Below are positions 40,410 to 49,229 of a DNA stretch of 64,000 nt, piece after piece; within the stretch, counting starts at the first letter, position 1; the number at the start of each line of letters is the position of its first letter. The translations under genes and the position numbers were made by a program. Origin of the DNA: a virus. The notes below the pieces were generated by a model, which saw only the letters and a program-made list of their open reading frames with translations, was not told the DNA's origin and searched no databases. The stretch covers positions 1 to 64,000 of the IMG/VR virus record IMGVR_UViG_3300021093_003900; one strand, written 5' to 3'.

Positions 40410-40640
40410 TTATTTTGGAGAAGATAGGATTAAAATCCTCAATGATTTTGAAATTACTTCACTTTCTTTCAGTGAAAAAACACCATTCATATGTGCATAA
40501 TTCAATGCTTGTTGAATACAATACGCCGCTTGAGCTGAATTAATATCATCAATGAACTTTGACAGATTTTCTTCAGAATCATAATTTATTACCCCAAATA
40601 AAGTTCCCAAAATTTTAAGTTTTTCCTGTTCATTTTCCAT
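40410..40640 (-). CDS. Small helical protein, 76 aa
   Basis: Four or five predicted helices (ENEQEKLKILGTLFGVINYD, LSKFIDDINSAQAAYCIQQA, MNGVFSLKESEVISKSLRIL). No family is recognised. It is divergent from the gene at 40675; the 34-base gap contains a symmetric TGTATTTACA element that could serve both directions. Confidence 0.6.
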   Translation of the reverse strand: MENEQEKLKILGTLFGVINYDSEENLSKFIDDINSAQAAYCIQQALNYAHMNGVFSLKESEVISKSLRILILSSPK

Positions 40641-40647
40641 AATGAAT

Positions 40648-40655
40648 GTATTTAC
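40648..40655 (+). promoter_or_regulatory. Late-type box between divergent genes
   Basis: GTATTTAC, part of a symmetric TGTATTTACA, 19 bases before the ATG at 40675. Confidence 0.35.
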
Positions 40656-40674
40656 ATTAAGGTAGTAAAAAAAA

Positions 40675-41253
40675 ATGAATAATCAACTCAGGGAAGATTT
40701 AGCCGTTTGGTTTGGAACCAAAAAAAAGAAGAAAGGTAGTAAAGAACCACAAGGGCCTTGGGTTAACATTTGCCGTAAAAAAGAAGGTGGTGGACATCCA
40801 CCATGTGGGAGAGGTGACACAGATAAAGGCTCATATCCGAAATGTAGGGCTAAGAGTGTTGCATCAAGGATGACAGACGCACAAAAGAAAGCGGCTTGTC
40901 AACAAAAAAGAACTGCAGAAAAAAAAGACACACAATCAGGTAAAGGTCAAAAACCTGTGTATACATCATATAAACCAAAAAAAACCAAAAAAAACGAGGC
41001 TATGAGAGCCATTATTAAAAATCTTCTGCAGGAAACAATTAATCGAAAACAAATGCTCGAACTAGGGACATTAGTAGAATTGGAGCACACTAAAAATCCA
41101 AAAAGGGCAAAAGAAATTGCCAAGGATCATTTAGAACAAAATTCCAAATACTATTGTCTAATGTTCAGAATAGGACTCATTGATAAAAAAGATGCCAAGA
41201 AAATGGCAAAAGAGATTTGCCCTACGATTCAAGAAAATGAAGAATACCTCTAA
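40675..41253 (+). CDS. DUF5872/DUF5661-like two-domain phage protein, 192 aa
   Basis: The N-terminal part has WVNICRKKEGGGHPPCGRGD and SYPKCRAKSVASRMTDAQKK, as in DUF5872-like phage proteins with conserved Cys. A basic linker leads to a putative protease-type site (RAIIKNLLQE|T) and a DUF5661-like C-terminal domain (LELGTLVELEHTKNPKRAKE, IAKDHLEQNSKYYCLM). Both domains are common in large phages, with no proven role. The 3' end overlaps the convergent gene by 32 bases. Confidence 0.75.
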   Translation: MNNQLREDLAVWFGTKKKKKGSKEPQGPWVNICRKKEGGGHPPCGRGDTDKGSYPKCRAKSVASRMTDAQKKAACQQKRTAEKKDTQSGKGQKPVYTSYKPKKTKKNEAMRAIIKNLLQETINRKQMLELGTLVELEHTKNPKRAKEIAKDHLEQNSKYYCLMFRIGLIDKKDAKKMAKEICPTIQENEEYL

Positions 41254-41626
41254 GGGAATATTTAATATTCTGGGTAATCTTTTTTTCCATCAGAGATCTT
41301 TTTAATTCAATTTTTTGGTTGAATTTTTCAATTAATTTTTGGTGGAGAAATTCATTTAAGTAAACATTGTAAGCACAATGTTCATTTACAATGTTTACAT
41401 TGACTGAGTCAATTGTAATAAACAAGTTTTTATCATCATTTTTGATGTACCGTTTGTTTGTAATTGGTGCCATTAAAAGCTCACTTGTATCATCTTCAAT
41501 TAAATTTATACAAATTTTAAATGCAATCATCTCATATCTTGATTGCATTTTTGGTCTTAAGTACCTAAGAGTTTCGATGTACTTTTTTTTGAAAAATCGT
41601 TTAACTTCTAAATAGATTTTTTTCAT
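41222..41626 (-). CDS. Hypothetical protein, 134 aa
   Basis: Basic N-terminus (MKKIYLEVKRFFKKKYIETL), an alpha/beta middle (MIAFKICINLIEDDTSELLM, LFITIDSVNVNIVN) and a Lys/Arg-rich helical end. No family is recognised. It overlaps the end of the convergent plus-strand gene by 32 bases. A typical late-type box is not evident upstream. Confidence 0.55.
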   Translation of the reverse strand: MKKIYLEVKRFFKKKYIETLRYLRPKMQSRYEMIAFKICINLIEDDTSELLMAPITNKRYIKNDDKNLFITIDSVNVNIVNEHCAYNVYLNEFLHQKLIEKFNQKIELKRSLMEKKITQNIKYSLRGILHFLES

Positions 41627-41679
41627 TGTCTAAGTTCTTGTCACAAATATAAATTAAATATTCAAAAAACCAAATAAAA

Positions 41680-42165
41680 TTACAACTTCATAACTTTCAA
41701 AAACTCAGTCCAAGTCTCAAGGTCAGTTTCGTTTCTACCAATATTCGCAGCATACGTACACAAAACTACATTATCGATAGTATAACCCCTGTTTCGATCT
41801 AAACGATCAATAGATGGTTGTTGGGGGTGTTTGTTTTTATTTGATGGAACCATAGGAATTTTAAACCAATAACATAATCCAAGTTGATTTTCATACATTT
41901 TTTTTATATCTCCAACGGTAATATTGTGCTCAACTCCACGACGTTTTGAGGTATGGATCAATGTATTTTCCCATAATTTTATTCTTCTTTCAATTTGTTT
42001 GAGTGACTCAATTTTTTTAAAATTTAAATCTCTCCGTTTATCTCTTTTATATTGTCTAGTGGTCTCAAGTGTGCATAATTTACATCTTGTACCTCTCTGA
42101 CTTTTATAGTATTCATCGTAGGATTTCATTATTCCACAAACACTACATTTTTTTTGTATATCCAT
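41680..42165 (-). CDS. HNH-type (homing) endonuclease, 161 aa
   Basis: Start set at MDIQKKCSVCGIMKSYDEYY (42165), next to a doubled late-type box; an upstream start would run through it. An N-terminal Cys-pair zinc ribbon (CSVCG ... RCKLC) is followed by a basic linker and an HNH-like core: LCYWFKIPMVPSN, QPSIDRLDRNRGYTIDNVVL, CTYAANIGRNE. SIDRxDxxxGYxxDNV is a signature of free-standing HNH endonucleases in phages. It may be a mobile gene. Confidence 0.82.
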   Translation of the reverse strand: MDIQKKCSVCGIMKSYDEYYKSQRGTRCKLCTLETTRQYKRDKRRDLNFKKIESLKQIERRIKLWENTLIHTSKRRGVEHNITVGDIKKMYENQLGLCYWFKIPMVPSNKNKHPQQPSIDRLDRNRGYTIDNVVLCTYAANIGRNETDLETWTEFLKVMKL

Positions 42166-42169
42166 AAAT

Positions 42170-42177
42170 ATAAATAT
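42170..42177 (-). promoter_or_regulatory. Late-type box for the HNH gene
   Basis: ATATTTAT on the minus strand four bases before the ATG; a second copy overlaps the start (42164-42171). Confidence 0.4.
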
Positions 42178-42193
42178 GGATAAACTTGTTTTT

Positions 42194-42823
42194 TTAACAA
42201 TAAGGTGGTGAACATCTTTTTTTACCATCCAATCCTTTAATTTTTCCTTTACAAACTTGAACGCCGTAACCCGAACTATAAGCGCTAGGGTAGACATCAA
42301 ATTTTGCTTTAGCGGCCGATTTACCACGCGCACATAATTTAGTTCCAGTTTTTTTACGACCCTCTTGAACTTGAAGTTGGTTTGATTTAGATTTATTTTC
42401 CAAATATTTGATATACATCTCTAAGTCATTCATTCCAAAATAATCAACATCATTTTCATTAAACCAAGCTAATACATCTTTCCAATTAGTTGTTCGATTT
42501 ATATTTTTTAAACATTCAACTTCACCCCCCATACTAGAGAAAGTCGATTGTTCTTGCATCATATTAGGTTGATTATTAAAATTATTTTTCATAAAATCAT
42601 AAACTTGATCAATTGACTCGGTTGATGATGCAATATGATCTTGAGCCCAATCATGACCATTATCCAATAATTGCTCAACTTGATTTTTATCATATTTTAA
42701 TAATTCACTAGCTTGATCTCTAATTTGTTCCAAGTTGGAAAAAAACATATATCTATCCTCTTGTTCAGATAGAATTTTTGATAGTTTTTCGTATTGTTCT
42801 TTAGTTAAAATAAGTTTTTTCAT
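42194..42823 (-). CDS. Phage protein with Cys-rich C-terminal domain, 209 aa
   Basis: The N-terminus MKKLILTKEQYEKLSKILSE|Q matches the LTExx...(I/L)xE pattern of the candidate capsid-targeted proteins. The middle is helical. The C-terminal 50 residues form a domain seen in many phages: KLCARGKSAAKAKFDVYPSA, YSSGYGVQVCKGKIKG, CSPPYC. The start overlaps the stop of the 493-aa gene as ATGA. The function is unknown. Confidence 0.72.
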   Translation of the reverse strand: MKKLILTKEQYEKLSKILSEQEDRYMFFSNLEQIRDQASELLKYDKNQVEQLLDNGHDWAQDHIASSTESIDQVYDFMKNNFNNQPNMMQEQSTFSSMGGEVECLKNINRTTNWKDVLAWFNENDVDYFGMNDLEMYIKYLENKSKSNQLQVQEGRKKTGTKLCARGKSAAKAKFDVYPSAYSSGYGVQVCKGKIKGLDGKKRCSPPYC

Positions 42824-44301
42824 TTTTCGTTTACGATTTGAAAAGTTAATTGTCTTTTATAAGTATCTTTTTGTCCACTAGTATTCACTTTGATATCAAC
42901 ATAATATTCATTAGGAATTTTATCTCTAGTATCGAAAATAAAATAGTATTCATTTGGTGTTCTGTTAATTGGTGTCCATCCCTGAACTTCAACTTCCGTT
43001 TGTCCTTCCCTCACATATACTCTGTATTGAGCTTCGATGTTTTGTAAAACAAACGCACTTGTGTAAGCTTGTTTTATCACAACCATTACTTTACGAATGT
43101 CTGTGTTTACGATTTTTTCATTTTGTTTTATACCACTAAAATCGAAACCATATAAAATAGGGTCTTTTGAAACACTTCCGATTTGATAAAAAGCTGAATA
43201 AGATTGTAATACAAATTGATTTTCAATGTCATCAAGATTATTTCCTTGAGCGATAATATTTGTCCACTTGTCGGTAAATTGACACGGTGTATTATATCCT
43301 GATAATGGCGGTATTGTAACTTCATAAACCCCCCTACTAATAAGACAACTTGTAAGTCCTGTGTAACCCGATATTGGTTCATCATCTGGATCTAAGATAT
43401 CCACGATTGGGTTTTGATCTAAGTTTAGATAATCACCATTTGCAAAAATGTAGAGATACAATTTATTGGTTCTACCTTGTACAAAGGTAACTCTATTATC
43501 TTGAATCAAATCATCAAATGTGGTTTGTAGAAATGGTTGATAAAAAGTTTGGGTATGTCTTGTGAAAAATCCCACAGAATACGTTACGGTGAGCCCTGTG
43601 ATGTTTTCTATTTGAGGGACATACGCAATACCCCATCCTGTAGAACCTGTCGTAGAACCCGTTAAAATCGAATTTATTTCGTGGGTCATATCAAAGTTGA
43701 TATCTTCATTTCCAAATTCGAAATGTTGTGTATCAACGATCGTAAGTGCTGAGTAGTTAAGTCCAGTATTTCCACTGCTTGTGTTATTATTACTGTATAT
43801 TCCCGGATATGACCAATTTGTAATTGTTGTTGTTTGATACCAGTTTGATGGTCTTGTAGAGAAAGCTTTATTAAAACCCCAACTATCCAGTGCGGGTGTA
43901 TCAACGTAATCATATCCAACACCTTCGTCCCAAGTTTGTGAATTACCTGTGGAACCTGATGTTTTTGGAATACGGAATAATATTAAATCAAAAGATGCTG
44001 TTCGAATTGATCCGTCCGAAGCTTCGGTATTAAGAAGATCTATATCAAAACTTGAAGTGTTTGTCATCTTGAGTGTGTGTGTCATTGCTGACGTACACCC
44101 AGTTGATATGGTACCAGATGCAATATTTTCTATCAAGGGTGTTAGATCTAGATCAAAAATAAATCGTGTAAAACCGTTTGGTGCCGTTGTTTGTAGACTT
44201 GTACCATAAAATAATTGCATTACAGGATTACGACCCGTATTTACAAAACTATTTTTTTGTATGGTATTATTTTTTGAAAAGTAGGAACGAAAAATCGACA
44301 T
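42820..44301 (-). CDS. Putative tail or baseplate structural protein, 493 aa
   Basis: Beta-rich, rich in Thr, Ser, Asn and Tyr. It begins SYFSKNNTIQKNSFVNTGRN and has several Ig-like or jelly-roll-like strands; the C-terminal part contains YEFDFSG-like strands and WTPINRTPNEYYFIFDTRDK. No enzymatic motif is seen. It lies next to the gp5-like hub gene in what looks like the baseplate cluster; its likely role is structural. Confidence 0.65.
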   Translation of the reverse strand: MSIFRSYFSKNNTIQKNSFVNTGRNPVMQLFYGTSLQTTAPNGFTRFIFDLDLTPLIENIASGTISTGCTSAMTHTLKMTNTSSFDIDLLNTEASDGSIRTASFDLILFRIPKTSGSTGNSQTWDEGVGYDYVDTPALDSWGFNKAFSTRPSNWYQTTTITNWSYPGIYSNNNTSSGNTGLNYSALTIVDTQHFEFGNEDINFDMTHEINSILTGSTTGSTGWGIAYVPQIENITGLTVTYSVGFFTRHTQTFYQPFLQTTFDDLIQDNRVTFVQGRTNKLYLYIFANGDYLNLDQNPIVDILDPDDEPISGYTGLTSCLISRGVYEVTIPPLSGYNTPCQFTDKWTNIIAQGNNLDDIENQFVLQSYSAFYQIGSVSKDPILYGFDFSGIKQNEKIVNTDIRKVMVVIKQAYTSAFVLQNIEAQYRVYVREGQTEVEVQGWTPINRTPNEYYFIFDTRDKIPNEYYVDIKVNTSGQKDTYKRQLTFQIVNEK

Positions 44302-44315
44302 TCATAAATTTTATT

Positions 44316-44323
44316 ATAAATAT
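44316..44323 (-). promoter_or_regulatory. Late-type box for the 493-aa gene
   Basis: ATATTTAT on the minus strand 14 bases before the ATG at 44301, touching the stop of the upstream gene. Confidence 0.4.
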
Positions 44324-45813
44324 CAATTTATTCGGATATTTTCATTTAGAGCTCTAAATCTCCAAGGAAAAGAAAATAAATCTGATTTTTGATCTCCAGC
44401 CCATGTAAGTGCGTCTGGTGGTAAACTCGGATGAGAGTGAACGTGATTCTGCAAGAACCTAGATATTTTTTCTAGATAATCAAATAATATTTCACCCCTG
44501 ATCATAGAATAGGTGTTTGGTATTACATTATCCTGAAGTTGTTGTTGTGAAATACCCATTAAAGTATTTGGGTTTGGGGATAGTGACGGATCAAATACAA
44601 TGTTACCAGTTCTGTGCGACATCATTACTATCGTGTCAGCAGCACTCATCATATAGGTTCCAGAATCAGTCGTTACTTGTTTGGGGGTTATTGTTTCAAT
44701 AACAAATTCACTAGGTTTTCCAATTAAACCTTTACTACTTACTAGACCGAAAGAAAATCCTTTTGGCCCTTGACCCGGATTAAGTGTTATTTTAGAAATG
44801 AATTGAGACGCATTAGAGAACTCAATTGGGTTATTCACACTTGAACCGGGTTTGAGTAAATTTCTGATTTGAATATTGGGTCTGTAAACAAATGGAAATC
44901 TATTGTTACCCAAACTAGGGCCGTTTGTTATATTGCCATCGTTGATTTGATTGATAAATGAATTGATTGCTATAACCGTGTTTTCTAATGTTGAACCAAG
45001 AAATTGTTGGGTATAAACAACATAAGAAACATCACTTAAATCAGAATCATAGTTGATGTTATCTGTAAGTGTTTTTTCGACAGATTTGAGTTTATACAAC
45101 GTAATATCACCAGTAAAAGCATTTTGTTGATTATCTAAGTTATAAACATTCCATTCAATAAGATATTGGGTTTCTTGATTTAATTGATTTATTTTGATTA
45201 AATCTTGTGATTTTAAATCTTGGGATTTTACATCAAATGATGAAACTTGGATATATGCACGTTTTTCGTTTGCAATTGGAAACTTATTTGTCTTCAAATC
45301 CAAAGTTTTTCCAGCTCTGATTAGGACACCATTAGGTTTAACAATGATATCAGAAGTGCCACGACCTAGAACTGAGACATCGTTCAGTTCTGGGAATACT
45401 CCAAAACTTTGGACATTTTTTAATGAACCATCTTTATTTTTAAGTGCCAAGTTTTGTTTAATTCTATAACCCAATGAAGTGTTTTTACCAGCCCCTTGAG
45501 CATTTTCATACTTCATTGTCATAGGGCTACTATAAGCTCCTTGAACATAGTACGCGTCTTGGTATCTTCTCTCACTATTTTGAAAAATTACACTAATTCT
45601 TTCTCCAACTGCGGGTACTTGGGATAAAAACATTGGAAGAAGAGGTGAAACAATAAATGGATCTTTCAACGTGAACTCATCTTTTCCTACCTGAAAGTTA
45701 TATGCTTGAAGAGCCGATTCGATGTTTTGATCAAAAGGATACGCTCTTACACGGCCTAACATCATAGGATCTTCGTTGTCTACAACAGTTGCTGGATATA
45801 AAATTTTATTCAT
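44323..45813 (-). CDS. Baseplate hub protein with gp5/VgrG-like OB domain, 496 aa
   Basis: The N-terminal 90 residues look like the OB-fold of T4 gp5/gp27-associated or VgrG proteins: PATVVDNEDPMMLGRVRAYP, FIVSPLLPMFLSQVPAVGER, ISVIFQNSERRYQDAYYVQG. Later parts are beta-rich, without a lysozyme domain. The C-terminal region ends in NHVHSHPSLPPDA. It is probably the central spike or hub of the baseplate. The start overlaps the previous stop by eight bases. Confidence 0.82.
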   Translation of the reverse strand: MNKILYPATVVDNEDPMMLGRVRAYPFDQNIESALQAYNFQVGKDEFTLKDPFIVSPLLPMFLSQVPAVGERISVIFQNSERRYQDAYYVQGAYSSPMTMKYENAQGAGKNTSLGYRIKQNLALKNKDGSLKNVQSFGVFPELNDVSVLGRGTSDIIVKPNGVLIRAGKTLDLKTNKFPIANEKRAYIQVSSFDVKSQDLKSQDLIKINQLNQETQYLIEWNVYNLDNQQNAFTGDITLYKLKSVEKTLTDNINYDSDLSDVSYVVYTQQFLGSTLENTVIAINSFINQINDGNITNGPSLGNNRFPFVYRPNIQIRNLLKPGSSVNNPIEFSNASQFISKITLNPGQGPKGFSFGLVSSKGLIGKPSEFVIETITPKQVTTDSGTYMMSAADTIVMMSHRTGNIVFDPSLSPNPNTLMGISQQQLQDNVIPNTYSMIRGEILFDYLEKISRFLQNHVHSHPSLPPDALTWAGDQKSDLFSFPWRFRALNENIRIN

Positions 45814-46027
45814 AGTTATTCCTCAAATTATATTCGTGTAATACTTTGTTGTATAGATTTTCAACGTTGTCTAAATGTGTCGACAGATTGATAATCATTT
45901 GTTTGGTTTCCTCGAAATCCTCAGCTAAAAAATCCATAGCCTGAACCAATTCATTATTACCACTGGATTTAATCTCTGTAATAATACTGTTTAATTTATC
46001 AATATCAATTTTTGGCGTCTGTATCAT
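45806..46027 (-). CDS. Small helical protein, 73 aa
   Basis: Coiled-coil-like throughout (LNSIITEIKSSGNNELVQAM, FEETKQMIINLSTHLDNVEN). It is coupled to the hub gene by an ATGAATAA overlap and follows the 691-aa gene after one base. It may be a small baseplate component or chaperone; no homologue is recognised. Confidence 0.6.
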   Translation of the reverse strand: MIQTPKIDIDKLNSIITEIKSSGNNELVQAMDFLAEDFEETKQMIINLSTHLDNVENLYNKVLHEYNLRNNYE

Positions 46028-46028
46028 A

Positions 46029-48104
46029 TTACAAATTTAATCCAAATGCTTCAACTGGAGGTTGTGGTACCCCAAATCCTACAGCTGGTGGTAATGGTAC
46101 TAAAACACTTGTTTTTGAATTCAAGTATCGTTCCCTTTCTATCCCTTGTTGTGAACCGAAAAATGATTGTGTCATAAAGTTTGGTGCACCACTAGGCATC
46201 GCTCCAGTTGGAATTCCAACACTTTGAAACTCTTTGACTATTTCTAGATTTGCTCTGACTTCTGAGAAACCAGATCTGAATTTTGACAAAGGTAAAAATA
46301 TCGCTGGTATTTGTATTCTTGTACCCGCAAGTGCCACTTGAAATATTTGTTGGATCTCATCAATAATACTCTGACATCTTCGGTAATCTCCAAATAATTT
46401 GACCAATATTCCACCTACAGTTAGAAGTTGAAGAATTATAGCTTCTTTTTTGGAGCCATTTTCTTTCAGTTTTCTGATCAAAATTCTTAATAATAAAACA
46501 ATTTCTTTTTTTATTTCTTGAACCAATATCTTTAAAAATTTAGAAATCACTTTTGATGAAAGGTTGATAAATAATTTACTGAATATTACAGAAAATTGTA
46601 AAATGTTTGTAACTTTACTTAGTATTTGACGATATGTGGGTAAAATAGTCGCAAGCATTAAGTAAAAACCTAACAAAATTTTTGGTGATAGAATTGAAGA
46701 AAAAAATGCTTGTGGAATTTTCTTCAGTAATTCGGTATCCACAACCAATCTAAAATTCAAACCGGGTATAGAAACATTGTTTTGTAGATTATCAACAAAT
46801 GTACTTTCTACCGATTCAAATGCTTGTAGAATTTCTCCTGCGGTATTGGCACTCAAAACTAACAATATTTGGTTTGTGATTTCTTCATTATTTACTGGTA
46901 ATTTGATATTATCACAGTCTTGAAACTCAACAACCCCCTTTCTCAAATTTTCGATTGTGTAATCAATTTCCCTAAGATCGATTTCGTTAAATTGAAAAAA
47001 ACTAGCATCAACGTCTTGAGTTGGGGAAACCTTCGCAATACCAGACACATCGATTTCGTTTCTGTCATCGAAACATAAACCCAACACTCTTTGCAATAAT
47101 AATTGATATTTTCCTTTCAATTCAAGTTGTTGTGAGGATAAATTCATTTGTATACTTAAAGATCCACAAACTGAATCAAAAATTTGTCCAAATACATTTT
47201 GTAAATCAACAATCTCAAGTTTACCATAATAGTCCGTCAAAAATTGTGAAACGACATTATTTTGTGGTCTGTTAATTAAATCAATTTTGTAAAATGCGCC
47301 AGTGTTTCCTAAGTTATCAGTTGTTGTAAATTGTATATTGAATAGTGGTTGAGTTGAAACACCGTTAAAAAATTGTCCTGTCGTTGCAAAATATGATTGT
47401 CCGGGTGTTTGGGTTAATTCGTAGAGATCTTTATTAAAAGGGTATTTACCGTTTGTTTGTGTGGTGTATGGGACTCCAGTTTCGTAAAAAATTTTACCTA
47501 CTTTTGAGTTTGGATTAGTTTGTAACATACCAAACAAGTCAATTGATTGAACTGGTATGTACAATGAATCGGTATTCACCCCAACTTGATTTATTAAATT
47601 TGAGGTATCATTACCCAAAAAGGTTTGTTCTTGAGAACATCCTAGTTGATTAATAATTTCAGAAGTAAGTAGTTCTGGTAATTCTGATCGAACTTTATTA
47701 ATAACTTTTACAAAAATTTTCTTTACTGAATCAACTTTAGACTTTGCTTGATCCACTTTATTTTTTGCTTTATCTAACGAACTAGAGATTTGAGTCCCAA
47801 CCGAATTCACGCCACCTTCCACTGATCCGATAGCGGAAGTTACTTGCGAAGTTAGGGTTTGAACAGGAATTGTTTTTAAGATCTCAACAAGTTGTTCCAA
47901 TTTATTTTTTACTTGTCTTTGATATTCTTTCTTTTGATCCTGAATTTTTTTTAATTGTTCAACAAGTTTTTTTTCTCCGATTTCAAGATTGGATTGTCTT
48001 TTTTTGACAATTTCTTGTTTTTGGGTTTCAACTTCGTTATAAGCGGCAACAGCTTCTATTTCATCTCTGATACCTTGCCATTGTTGATCATATACACCAC
48101 CCAT
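46029..48104 (-). CDS. Putative baseplate structural protein, 691 aa
   Basis: An N-terminal coiled coil (EIVKKRQSNLEIGEKKLVEQ, VDQAKSKVDSVKKIFVKVIN), a beta-rich middle (about 190-340) and a long helical part with hydrophobic segments (GFYLMLATILPTYRQILSK). The C-terminus is Pro/Gly-rich (LVPLPPAVGFGVPQPP). Its length, context and architecture suggest a baseplate wedge or tail-assembly protein. Nothing proves the identity. Confidence 0.65.
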   Translation of the reverse strand: MGGVYDQQWQGIRDEIEAVAAYNEVETQKQEIVKKRQSNLEIGEKKLVEQLKKIQDQKKEYQRQVKNKLEQLVEILKTIPVQTLTSQVTSAIGSVEGGVNSVGTQISSSLDKAKNKVDQAKSKVDSVKKIFVKVINKVRSELPELLTSEIINQLGCSQEQTFLGNDTSNLINQVGVNTDSLYIPVQSIDLFGMLQTNPNSKVGKIFYETGVPYTTQTNGKYPFNKDLYELTQTPGQSYFATTGQFFNGVSTQPLFNIQFTTTDNLGNTGAFYKIDLINRPQNNVVSQFLTDYYGKLEIVDLQNVFGQIFDSVCGSLSIQMNLSSQQLELKGKYQLLLQRVLGLCFDDRNEIDVSGIAKVSPTQDVDASFFQFNEIDLREIDYTIENLRKGVVEFQDCDNIKLPVNNEEITNQILLVLSANTAGEILQAFESVESTFVDNLQNNVSIPGLNFRLVVDTELLKKIPQAFFSSILSPKILLGFYLMLATILPTYRQILSKVTNILQFSVIFSKLFINLSSKVISKFLKILVQEIKKEIVLLLRILIRKLKENGSKKEAIILQLLTVGGILVKLFGDYRRCQSIIDEIQQIFQVALAGTRIQIPAIFLPLSKFRSGFSEVRANLEIVKEFQSVGIPTGAMPSGAPNFMTQSFFGSQQGIERERYLNSKTSVLVPLPPAVGFGVPQPPVEAFGLNL

Positions 48105-48105
48105 T

Positions 48106-48477
48106 TCATTTGTTCATTTTGTATTTATCATCCTCAAATGATTCAACATCCTTCATAATTAATGATTGTAACATATCCTCATCAATATCGGTCAATGACA
48201 TATCTGATTGATGACTCAAAGATTTTTCCCAAATTGTAGACTGGAGCTTGGCCAACGTAAGTTTTTTTTCAACAACGTCATTTATGATTTTTTGTTGTTT
48301 TTCCAACACAGGACCTATATTCTGCATATCATCAGGTTCTTTTAAAAAAGACAACATTTTATTTTGAACTCTGATCGCTGTAGTTCTTTGTTCTACCAAT
48401 TCGTTGTAAATTTCCTGCATTAAAGCAAGAATTGAGTCCTTGGATAAATTGATTTCTTTTCTTCTAGGTGTTGCCAT
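48106..48477 (-). CDS. Hypothetical helical protein, 123 aa
   Basis: Basic N-terminus (MATPRRKEINLSKDSILALM) then long helices (YNELVEQRTTAIRVQNKMLS, VLEKQQKIINDVVEKKLTLA) and an acidic C-terminal end. It looks like a small coiled-coil structural protein. It is first of the baseplate transcript, with a late-type box four bases before its ATG. Confidence 0.62.
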   Translation of the reverse strand: MATPRRKEINLSKDSILALMQEIYNELVEQRTTAIRVQNKMLSFLKEPDDMQNIGPVLEKQQKIINDVVEKKLTLAKLQSTIWEKSLSHQSDMSLTDIDEDMLQSLIMKDVESFEDDKYKMNK

Positions 48478-48481
48478 ACAA

Positions 48482-48489
48482 ATAAATAG
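48482..48489 (-). promoter_or_regulatory. Late-type box for the baseplate operon
   Basis: CTATTTAT on the minus strand four bases before the ATG at 48477. Confidence 0.4.
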
Positions 48490-48503
48490 TTAAAACGCGA
48501 TAA

Positions 48504-49229
48504 TTAATCGATAAGTTTATTTAAAACACTTACATACAATTTTTTGAATTTTTTCATAGATGATCTTATTTCTTTGGTATTCAAATTTGTCATCTCTCGT
48601 ATTGAAAGTAATATAATATTTTTATTGTACTTATTATTTTCTGTACCTTCGAAATTAGTTTTATAATTTTCAAATAATTCCAAAAGTGAAATACCTAGTT
48701 TTATTTCGTTATCAGATAAATTTCGTTCATCCAAATAGATCTTAAGTTCAGAAATAAAAACTTGAATTATATCATCGGCTTCGTTTTTTTCATTTTCCAA
48801 GTAATAGACCATATCAGGTCGATTTTCTAAAGTAGACGATATATCTTCATATGAAATGTTTCGATTTGTATCTTTTTGGTCTTTTATAATTTGACCCATA
48901 AGATAATTTTTACAAATTGTACCGAAATAAGAGTAGGCTTTTTTGTTTTTGGCTGGTTTGAATTTTTCTACTTTTGTCATCAAAAACCCATGAGTGTCAT
49001 GATGAATTTCGTGGAAATCCATATCTTTACGATACAACTTATATCTCCTAATAATAGAAGATATCATTTTGTCTAAAGGAGCTTTTAAGTAGGTATTGTA
49101 GATTTCATTTTTTTCTTCAGCTGAGTCGGTCGCAAGAAATCTTAAGACCGCATCTTCTTCTCTTTGATCAAAATAGTTTTCTTTAGATACCTTTTTCTTT
49201 TCCTTTTTTTCTTCGTTTTCGATGGACAT
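48504..49229 (-). CDS. Late-transcription sigma factor (T4 gp55-like), 241 aa
   Basis: Residues of about 45-118 look like sigma region 2: KAPLDKMISSIIRRYKLYRK, MDFHEIHHDTHGFLMTKVEK, KKAYSYFGTICKNYLMGQII. The C-terminal half has a helical region (LSDNEIKLGISLLELFENYK, REMTNLNTKEIRSSMKKFKK), with no clear region 4, as in gp55, which lacks -35 contacts. A highly charged N-terminus precedes it. It probably directs RNA polymerase to the ATATTTAT-type boxes. The stop-start junction with the GT gene is TAATG. Confidence 0.85.
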   Translation of the reverse strand: MSIENEEKKEKKKVSKENYFDQREEDAVLRFLATDSAEEKNEIYNTYLKAPLDKMISSIIRRYKLYRKDMDFHEIHHDTHGFLMTKVEKFKPAKNKKAYSYFGTICKNYLMGQIIKDQKDTNRNISYEDISSTLENRPDMVYYLENEKNEADDIIQVFISELKIYLDERNLSDNEIKLGISLLELFENYKTNFEGTENNKYNKNIILLSIREMTNLNTKEIRSSMKKFKKLYVSVLNKLID

